From: an uncultured Lachnospiraceae bacterium
GTDB taxonomy: Bacteria; Bacillota; Clostridia; Lachnospirales; Lachnospiraceae
NCBI GenBank assembly: GCA_945787485.1
Contig: CALZHV010000067.1
Span: 1-10,419, forward strand
Length of the DNA: 10,419 bases
Direction: 5' to 3'
Each line of letters begins with the position of its first letter. Position 1 is the first letter of the stretch. The position numbers and the translations under genes are program-made. Shown piece by piece: positions 5,902 to 10,419 of this stretch. Below the pieces are notes generated by a model. The model searched no databases, was not told where the DNA came from, and was given only the letters and a program-made list of their open reading frames with translations.

Positions 5902-7934
5902 AGGCGGTCATCCTCCATTGGCTGATTTTTCAAGAGCGTTGATACTTCCCAAGCAAGGTAATCGCTAACGGTCTTTTTAAAATCATCTAATGTTGGTTTA
6001 GTATCAACCGGAGCAGATTGATTCCAGTCTGCTCCGTTTTCGGGATCGATTTTACCTTCATAGTATTCTTTTTCTGTAAAGATGTTCAGTTTTGATTTAC
6101 CGAAACGCACCAAATCTACCAGTTCCTGATAGCGTTCTTTTGCTCTATCGGTATCAAAAAGATTTTTGCTTGCTTTTTTACGATTGGTTCGTGTGTATCC
6201 GTCGTTTGAAAAATCGATAAATTTAACAATATCATCTTTTTGATGAGCTTCGCCCACACGAAAAACATATATATTAGTTTGTACGCTTGATTTTCCAATA
6301 AATAAATCTATCGGCATCCTAATACTTGCAAGGAGAGTACTGTGGGTTAAAATACTTTTATTATATTCGGTAGCCTTACCCGAACCGGCAGAATTTTGAA
6401 TGATAACAGCTGCATAGCCTTTTTCCATCATGGAAAGAGCTTTTTCAACGAATATCATTCCGTTTCCTTCTTTAGAATACGGAGGATTCAACACAAAAGC
6501 ATCTGCGGGGAACTTTTCATCAGTCTTGCCAAATCCATAATGACCGTTAAAAGACAAAGAGTCCTTGTTTAAAATATTTGAACTACCGTCACCCATCATA
6601 ATCATATTGAGTACAGCAAGCATATAAACATTGGAGAGTATTTCCAAACCAAGTAACTGATTTGCTTTGATTTCCGCCTCTTTCAAAGCCAACTTTTCAG
6701 GGGATTTAATTGTATTCTTTGCGTCAATCAACATTTCGTTCATAGCAGCAACAAGCAAACCCGCAGAACCTGTTGCAAAATCCCATACATAAGAGTCTTT
6801 ATTAACTCTTGCAAGTCGGCACAAAAGCGTTGAAACATAAGAAGGAGTAAGTACAACATCATTAAGCTGATCTTGCGTAAAACCGAGCCAAGAATACATT
6901 TCATTAAACAGCTTACCGGTAAAATCCGTTGTTAAGCCTATTTTGTAATAAATACCGAGATCGTCAACTATTTTTATAAACACACGTTTTAACTGACTTT
7001 CACCGTCTTTTGGTTTGTTTATATTATCTGTGGTTAATGTATTTTGTAATGTTCTAACAATTAAATCTTTTTTGTCTTTTGGCAATTTCTTAGCGTCAAG
7101 GAAAGATTCTATCTTTCTCAGCATAATATCACCGTCGGTGTTATTTCTTTCTTCGGACGATTTAAGGTCAGCTTTAGTAAGTGGGTATACCTTGTTATCC
7201 ACATCGCCAAGAGTTGCCATAATTGAAGCAGCAACAAGGTAAACACGATCATTTTCGCTTAATCCTTTTTCGCTCTTGAATATGTCGTTATTGAGTTTAA
7301 CAAGACTTGCCGTTATTTCTTGTTCTCTGCGTTCTTTTAATCTTTCAATTTCTTCTTGTGGCAGAGATAACTGTTTTACTTTTTCTATAAATTCAGAAAA
7401 ATGTTCTTTTTTAAGGAAAGAAAGATCAGTATAGTCTGCAACTTTCTGACCAATGCCGAAATTGCTTTTAGAAACATAATAAACGCCTATTTGATGTATA
7501 ATTTTGCCATCAACTGATTTGTGTCCGGTAACACCAATGGCAATAACATCCGTATAACTTGTATAGTGCAATACGGCATTTGCATAATGAACAGCGCCAT
7601 TTACTGCATAAGAATTAATATTCGTAAAGTCGGGCTGATTCTTTGAGGTCTTATTTGCAACATTACCCTCATCATCTAATTTTACAAGTTTATCTTTATA
7701 CCCTTTGTATTCAACAAGGATAGGATAATCTCTGCCGTCATTGGCTTTCAAAATCATCTTGGCATCAGGGCGATTTCCACCTTTGCCGCCATTCTTAGAA
7801 AAATAGTCGTTTAGAGCCTGATCTATCTCTGTATTTAACGACTCTTGTTCTAATTTATAATCTACCTTATATGATTTGAGCCAACCGTTTACCAGATCGG
7901 CAACGTTAGGTTCTACCGATTGAATTTTTGCCAT
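5892..7934 (-). CDS. BcgI-like nuclease-N6-adenine methyltransferase fusion (RM subunit)
   Basis: A 680-aa protein combining cutting and methylation. The N-terminal domain has a PD-(D/E)XK-type nuclease signature: a helix glutamate (E36), RPDAKMIL (P56-D57) and ILVEYKG (E75, K77). A helical middle (about 170-350) leads to an N6-adenine methyltransferase domain with TPSYVSTLLCRL (363-374), the SAM-binding motif DFATGSAG (385-392) and the catalytic NPPY (483-486). The C-terminus WEVSTLLKNQPMEDDRLGK is like HsdM ends. No separate HsdR helicase is present. Nuclease and methylase in one chain plus a separate two-domain S protein is the BcgI (type IIB) layout, not classical type I. I chose the ATG at 7934 because AGGAGG lies 9 nt upstream. 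A frame extending 24 codons further lacks support. It lies 16 nt after the AbiEii-like ORF, and its 3' end carries the putative frameshift site into the S gene. Confidence 0.85.
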   Translation of the reverse strand: MAKIQSVEPNVADLVNGWLKSYKVDYKLEQESLNTEIDQALNDYFSKNGGKGGNRPDAKMILKANDGRDYPILVEYKGYKDKLVKLDDEGNVANKTSKNQPDFTNINSYAVNGAVHYANAVLHYTSYTDVIAIGVTGHKSVDGKIIHQIGVYYVSKSNFGIGQKVADYTDLSFLKKEHFSEFIEKVKQLSLPQEEIERLKERREQEITASLVKLNNDIFKSEKGLSENDRVYLVAASIMATLGDVDNKVYPLTKADLKSSEERNNTDGDIMLRKIESFLDAKKLPKDKKDLIVRTLQNTLTTDNINKPKDGESQLKRVFIKIVDDLGIYYKIGLTTDFTGKLFNEMYSWLGFTQDQLNDVVLTPSYVSTLLCRLARVNKDSYVWDFATGSAGLLVAAMNEMLIDAKNTIKSPEKLALKEAEIKANQLLGLEILSNVYMLAVLNMIMMGDGSSNILNKDSLSFNGHYGFGKTDEKFPADAFVLNPPYSKEGNGMIFVEKALSMMEKGYAAVIIQNSAGSGKATEYNKSILTHSTLLASIRMPIDLFIGKSSVQTNIYVFRVGEAHQKDDIVKFIDFSNDGYTRTNRKKASKNLFDTDRAKERYQELVDLVRFGKSKLNIFTEKEYYEGKIDPENGADWNQSAPVDTKPTLDDFKKTVSDYLAWEVSTLLKNQPMEDDRLGK

Positions 7935-7950
7935 TTTATTATTCCTCCTC

Positions 7951-8106
7951 TTATTTCCACTTGCTCTCCAAAGTAGTCCATTTTTCTTCAAATTCTTTAT
8001 TTTCAACCATTGCTATAAACGGCTCAAATTGTTCTATCGTAAAGGCGTGTCCACGATTTTCAAAAGTCTTTTTAAGCGCTTTTGTCAGCATTGCTATATC
8101 AGCCAT
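7951..8106 (-). CDS. 51-aa ORF resembling the C-terminus of an AbiEii toxin (remnant)
   Basis: Encodes MADIAMLTKALKKTFENRGH, then AFTIEQFEPFIAMVENKEFE and EKWTTLESKWK. The pattern L..AL..TF..RG....., then an acidic helix and W...., is what I remember from the C-terminal helices of AbiEii nucleotidyltransferase toxins, which are normally about 250-300 aa. The nucleotidyltransferase core is absent. The ATG overlaps the AbiEi stop by 8 nt, the usual antitoxin-toxin coupling, so a large internal deletion seems to have removed the toxin body and left its start and tail. It then runs into the RM gene with a 16-nt gap that holds that gene's ribosome binding site. Alternatively it is a genuine small protein. 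No strong ribosome binding site of its own is needed if it is translationally coupled. Confidence 0.5.
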   Translation of the reverse strand: MADIAMLTKALKKTFENRGHAFTIEQFEPFIAMVENKEFEEKWTTLESKWK

Positions 8107-8749
8107 TCAGCAACACCTCCATAACATCCATCATTTTTACATATACACGCATTTCCTTTGCATATTTAGAAAGATTTGTAAGGTTCTTTTTTTCATCTTT
8201 TACATAAGCGTTAAGTGCCTTATTAAACATTTCGTTATCTATTTTCGAACGATATTTGAAACAATCACAGATTGTTCGTTCTCGGTCATAGACAGGGAGT
8301 GTTACACCGTTAAAATCACCTGTTGTTTTTCCGAGTTCAATTATATTTTTTTGAATATAATATGCTTTGATAGGTATTTCTTGCATATTTGAAATTTGGT
8401 TTCTATAAGTTCGAGGAACTGCAATCGACCATTCTCTCGGAGCAAAATCGCTATATCCGTAATAAAACAAAGCCGATTCAACACAAACCGTTCCGTAAGG
8501 CAACAAAGTGGCAAGCAGTTGTTCTTCGCTTATATTGTAATTATCAGGGAGTTGGTAAAAACCGTTTCGTATTCTTTCGATTATTCCGTCTTTGCACAGC
8601 TTTGCTACATCATAATTTGTAAGACCGGCATTTTTGAAATCAGAAGTCTTTGCAATTTCGCCAACATTTTCAAAAACGTTTTTTGCAATTTTTTCTTTAG
8701 ACAACGGTTCACCAACTTTCTGCGTACAGTTAACTGAATTTGTACGCAT
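8099..8749 (-). CDS. abiEi: AbiEi-family antitoxin / transcriptional autorepressor (type IV TA)
   Basis: Up to 216 aa. The N-terminal part (about 16-66, SKEKIAKNVF to IIERIRNGFYQLPD) is the winged-helix domain of AbiEi, with the diagnostic ending ...G.I.RI..G.Y. The C-terminal part has VCVESALFYYGYSD, REWSIAVPRTYRNQ and LPVYDRERTICDCF, all typical of the family. AbiEi proteins bind inverted repeats in their own promoter and repress the abiE operon. Here the cognate toxin seems deleted, so the protein may now serve as the repressor of a restriction operon. Start choice is uncertain. The ATG at 8749 lies only 4 nt after the -10 hexamer, so it would be nearly leaderless and inside the operator. 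The TTG at 8704 would give 201 aa and a normal family start but has only a weak ribosome binding site. Confidence 0.85.
   Translation of the reverse strand: MRTNSVNCTQKVGEPLSKEKIAKNVFENVGEIAKTSDFKNAGLTNYDVAKLCKDGIIERIRNGFYQLPDNYNISEEQLLATLLPYGTVCVESALFYYGYSDFAPREWSIAVPRTYRNQISNMQEIPIKAYYIQKNIIELGKTTGDFNGVTLPVYDRERTICDCFKYRSKIDNEMFNKALNAYVKDEKKNLTNLSKYAKEMRVYVKMMDVMEVLLNG
8721..8748 (-). promoter_or_regulatory. Inverted-repeat operator at the defence operon start
   Basis: TGCGTACA (8721-8728) and TGTACGCA (8741-8748) are perfect 8-bp inverted arms around a 12-nt spacer. The site begins at the expected transcription start (near 8747) and extends about 27 nt into the transcript. AbiEi proteins are known to repress through inverted repeats in their promoter, so this is the obvious operator candidate. 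Confidence 0.65.
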
Positions 8750-8753
8750 ATTT

Positions 8754-8782
8754 ATTATATCAAAAAATCAAGTAAATTACAA
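8754..8782 (-). promoter_or_regulatory. Promoter of the abiEi-RM-AlbA_2 operon
   Basis: On the minus strand TTGTAA (8782-8777), a 17-bp spacer and a perfect TATAAT (8759-8754). It is the only good promoter found upstream of five closely packed genes. Confidence 0.75.
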
Positions 8783-9014
8783 TATGATTTTAAAGCTGAG
8801 ATAAAAAACAACTATATTTTAAGATGTTGATTTTGCTATATGCTTATGATGGGTTTTTAACATAGTGTTTAACAGTTATCATCATACCTTTTTTAATTTG
8901 GTGAGTTTAAAATTGAGAACATCAATTTCATAATCGCCTTTTATTTTTTAGGTATAACTACTTTTTCTCTGACTAAGTCATAGTATTGCATCTGCATAAA
9001 GTAATAATGTTTTA
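8783..9014. other. Gene-free AT-rich stretch
   Basis: No ORF, RNA gene or strong hairpin with a T run is visible here. It separates the divergent defence promoter from the plus-strand promoter at 9015. Confidence 0.6.
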
Positions 9015-9043
9015 TTGTGTTTTAAATTGAAATATGATATAAT
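9015..9043 (+). promoter_or_regulatory. Plus-strand promoter of a short transcription unit
   Basis: TTGTGT (9015-9020), a 17-bp spacer and a perfect TATAAT (9038-9043). With the terminator at 9303-9330 it would make a transcript of about 280 nt carrying the short ORF and the tRNA-like fold. Confidence 0.6.
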
Positions 9044-9170
9044 AATACATGAAATTTAGTTCATGAGCATAGTAGCAATAATTCTATCAAGTATATCATT
9101 TACCATTTCCAAGGAATTCAGAGACAATACTAAGATTGAATTTGAGTTTAATTTTAAAGGAGATGATTTC

Positions 9171-9230
9171 ATGAAATTAATTTCATTGGCTTTTACTGGG
9201 GATTATACAGGTGTATGTGGGGTGGTATAA
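9171..9230 (+). CDS. 19-aa ORF with a strong ribosome binding site
   Basis: ATG at 9171, TAA at 9228-9230, preceded by AAAGGAG with 8-nt spacing. The peptide is MKLISLAFTGDYTGVCGVV. The same frame is open back to an ATG at 9063 (55 aa, no good ribosome binding site). That upstream part (IVAIILSSISFTISKEFRDN) resembles the segment after the first membrane helix of ABC-2 permeases, so the stretch may be a gene relic. Alternatively it is a leader peptide: its stop codon lies within the 5' strand of the tRNA-like fold, and the fold is followed by a terminator with a competing pairing. I do not recognise the peptide, and no function is assigned. Confidence 0.35.
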   Translation: MKLISLAFTGDYTGVCGVV

Positions 9231-9300
9231 GTAAACCTTTGATAGAGCTATTATGATTTATGAGATATACACCGAGGGTTCAACTCCCTCCGCCCTACCA
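9218..9300 (+). ncRNA. tRNA-like fold, probably a degenerate tRNA(Gln)-derived relic
   Basis: TGGGGTG (9218-9224) can pair with CGCCCTA (9291-9297), 7 bp with two G-U pairs. Just inside is a perfect T-arm, GAGGG-TTCAACT-CCCTC (9274-9290), followed by the acceptor strand and CCA. The 80-nt span, the T-arm and a U1-A72 end pair, a hallmark of tRNA(Gln), all look like a tRNA. There is no convincing anticodon stem or D stem, and the discriminator base before CCA is missing, so it is not a working tRNA. An att-site relic is likely. Confidence 0.35.
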
Positions 9301-9302
9301 CA

Positions 9303-9330
9303 AAACCGAAGGTTTACCTTTGGTTTTTTC
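9303..9330 (+). terminator. Intrinsic terminator after the tRNA-like fold
   Basis: ACCGAAGG (9305-9312) pairs with CCTTTGGT (9317-9324), loop TTTA, one G-U, two more A-T pairs at the base, then a run of Ts. Part of its 5' arm and loop, AAGGTTTAC (9309-9317), is also fully complementary to GTAAACCTT at 9231-9239, just after the short ORF's stop, so an alternative anti-terminator fold is possible. Confidence 0.75.
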
Positions 9331-9352
9331 TTTGTTGAACATCAATCGAAAT

Positions 9353-9399
9353 TTTAAACTAGTAGAATTCGACCAGTTTAAATCATAAAATGATTTAAA
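9353..9399. repeat. Cluster of TTTAAA-centred inverted repeats
   Basis: TTTAAACT (9353-9360) is inverted at AGTTTAAA (9375-9382), and TTTAAATCAT (9377-9386) is inverted at ATGATTTAAA (9390-9399) with a 3-nt loop. The shared middle arm means the two hairpins are mutually exclusive. No T run follows. It could be recombinase-binding DNA or merely AT-rich sequence. Confidence 0.4.
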
Positions 9400-9540
9400 T
9401 TATTTCGCTTTGATACCTCAGTGTAAGGTTCGCAACTCCTCATACGAATTTGCTGTGTTAAGCGAAAACAAAATTCCGAGAGATTTTTGAGAGATAAAAA
9501 GTCTGAAAAAATGGTTTAAATAGGCGGTTTTGAAAAAAGA

Positions 9541-9590
9541 TTGCGAGGCTCTGACTCCGTCATTTACGGTTCGAATCCTTATTACGAGCA
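9541..9590 (+). pseudogene. Degenerate 3' part of a tRNA(Gln)(CTG)-like gene
   Basis: CTCTGAC (9549-9555) is a tRNA(Gln) CTG anticodon loop, followed by TCCGTCATT, a tRNA(Gln)-like 3' stem and variable loop, and GGTTCGAATCC (9568-9578), a standard T-loop. The 5' anticodon strand and acceptor do not pair, and the T stem has a mismatch. A weaker related T-loop, GGTTCGCAACTCC, lies at 9427-9439. Truncated 3' tRNA copies are typical leftovers of integration at tRNA genes. Confidence 0.4.
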
Positions 9591-9671
9591 AAGCGAGTAA
9601 CAAGGTTATCAGGACCCATTCAAAATCTGTGATTTTAAAATGTGGAATAATATGAAATCCAGATATGCTAT

Positions 9672-10007
9672 TTGATTAATGCTTTGGCAGTGATACTTTT
9701 GCATTTTTATTGCATAGATGATTTGATAGGATTTCTTTTTAAGATTTTAAGTGTAGCTGTGTTTTATTACGGATTATCTATGCTTGTAATATTTTTTTCA
9801 AAATCCGCACCGATAACTATAATGGTTTTGTTATTGTACGATTTGATAAACACTTTTGTCAGCAGTACCAAAGTCTTTCTTTTGTATGAAAATTTTGAAA
9901 TCTTGACTTTGAAAATGTTTTTGACCAATTATTTTCCGTTGATAATCGTTGCGATCATTTTTATTGCCATTGTATTTAAAGACGGTAAAAAAAGTACCGA
10001 TTACTGA
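9672..10007 (+). pseudogene. C-terminal remnant of a membrane protein, ABC-2 permease-like
   Basis: A 111-codon frame opening at TTG without a ribosome binding site and ending at TGA. It is almost entirely hydrophobic, with about three membrane segments: FLFKILSVAVFYYGLSMLVI, ITIMVLLLYDLIN and FPLIIVAIIFIAIVF, then a short basic tail KDGKKSTDY. Order and spacing resemble the end of ABC-2 type transporter permeases, which are usually 230-300 aa, so roughly the N-terminal half is missing. A possible upstream piece of the same kind of gene lies at 9063-9140. No ATP-binding partner is in the window. It could be another polytopic protein. It is most likely not functional. Confidence 0.45.
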
Positions 10008-10095
10008 TAACAATTCTCTTGAAGATGTTTATTCTACAATCTATCAAAACCAACTGAACAAACGATATTGAATTGATTTGGGCAATATTGTTTCT

Positions 10096-10141
10096 AAAAA
10101 AAAATCCTCCTATGGCAGTTCAAATATACCGTAGGAGGATT
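10096..10141 (-). terminator. Terminator downstream of the integrase remnant
   Basis: AATCCTCCTATGG (10103-10115) pairs with CCGTAGGAGGATT (10129-10141), 13 bp with one G-U. On the minus strand it is followed by a run of eight or more Ts. It lies 13 nt past the stop of the truncated integrase, so it was that gene's terminator. Confidence 0.85.
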
Positions 10142-10153
10142 ATTTATTGGGTT

Positions 10154-10366
10154 TTATTTTAAATACGATTCTATATTAAAAACATCTTTCATATAATCTT
10201 CGTATTTCTGCACTTCTTCATTTTGAAATTTGTTAAAAATATCAACATATGTGTTAATTGTCGTTGAAACATCCGTATGGCCTAAAAATGCTTTCAACAC
10301 AGGGGCATTTATCTTTGCTTCAATACATCTTGTTGCATAAGTATGTCTTAACATATGCTGTCCCAA
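10154..10366 (-). pseudogene. Tyrosine recombinase, C-terminal 70 residues only
   Basis: Encodes the end of a second integrase, different from the one at the left. It has HMLRHTYATR (catalytic H4 and R7), LGHTDVSTT (H30) and the nucleophile Tyr in NTYVDIF (Y40), followed by a helical tail. The N-terminal DNA-binding domains and the first catalytic Arg and Lys are missing. The coding similarity stops exactly where the 55-bp repeat begins (10364/10365). The repeat itself supplies an in-frame TGA immediately upstream of the nominal TTG start, so the truncation is not just the window edge. It has kept its own terminator. It is a relic of an earlier element at this locus. Confidence 0.85.
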
Positions 10367-10419
10367 TCAAATAACTTATGTTTATAGTCCGGTGGACTGT
10401 TGCGAGATGAGTACACCTG
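10365..10419. repeat. 55-bp exact repeat, copy 2 (window end)
   Basis: Identical to 3122-3176 in the same orientation, and running to the very last base. The base to its left differs (C here, G there), so the left edge is real. The right edge is unknown because the window ends. Confidence 0.9.

Noticed and set aside
7935..8006. N-terminal extension of the RM protein by 24 codons
   Set aside because: It overlaps the upstream 51-codon ORF, and the ATG at 7934 has an ideal AGGAGG 9 nt upstream.
7928..8392. 154-codon plus-strand frame opposite AbiEi
   Set aside because: It is antisense to well-supported genes with family motifs, has cysteine/phenylalanine-rich low-complexity content, and has no ribosome binding site.
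9218..9300. Functional tRNA or tmRNA
   Set aside because: There is no anticodon stem, no D stem and no discriminator base before CCA. A tmRNA would also need an ANENYALAA-like tag and pseudoknots, which are not seen.
9418..9603. 61-codon minus-strand frame
   Set aside because: It lies over the degenerate tRNA-like segments on the opposite strand, with no ribosome binding site or recognisable domain.

Overview
The window looks like a low-GC Firmicute, probably a Clostridium-like gut or rumen anaerobe. The evidence is a very AT-rich island, AGGAG-type ribosome binding sites, some TTG starts, and at the left edge the 3' end of a GGGtGRT-family gene, a protein of anaerobic Firmicutes and relatives. 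That gene fragment is visibly richer in G+C than what follows, so the host chromosome probably ends near position 130-260 and everything to the right is accessory DNA.

Left part (about 130-3310): a compact mobile-element module on the minus strand, in the order rep (rolling-circle-type initiator), xis (small excisionase-like HTH protein), int (tyrosine integrase). The rep gene has a long leader. It contains a 55-bp block found again exactly at the last bases of the window, a nested inverted repeat, and a strong intrinsic terminator abutting the rep ribosome binding site. Upstream of the rep promoter lie three phased 9-bp sites in alternating orientation.

Centre (3513-8782): a defence operon on the minus strand. 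The order is AbiEi-type antitoxin/repressor, a 51-codon ORF resembling the C-terminus of an AbiEii toxin, a 680-aa BcgI-like nuclease-methyltransferase fusion, a two-domain specificity subunit, and an AlbA_2/Schlafen-domain protein, followed by a terminator. The genes are separated by 14-16 nt or overlap. A TTGTAA-17-TATAAT promoter with an 8-bp inverted repeat at the expected transcription start drives them. The specificity gene has no usable start codon at its real N-terminus. Its reading frame is reached from the methyltransferase gene at GGGAAAATAG, a slippery heptamer directly before the stop codon, with a 12-bp hairpin 5 nt downstream. This layout suggests a -1 programmed frameshift giving a single-chain enzyme like the AloI-type RMS fusions.

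Right part (8783-10419): mostly relics. It holds a plus-strand transcription unit with a 19-codon ORF and a tRNA-like fold, degenerate tRNA(Gln)-like 3' pieces, a broken ABC-2 permease-like gene, and the C-terminal 70 residues of a second tyrosine recombinase cut off exactly where the second copy of the 55-bp block begins. This looks like a hotspot of repeated integration. The 55-bp repeat bounds a 7,243-bp interval (3122-10364), which could be a circular or amplified form, a second related element, or an assembly loop.
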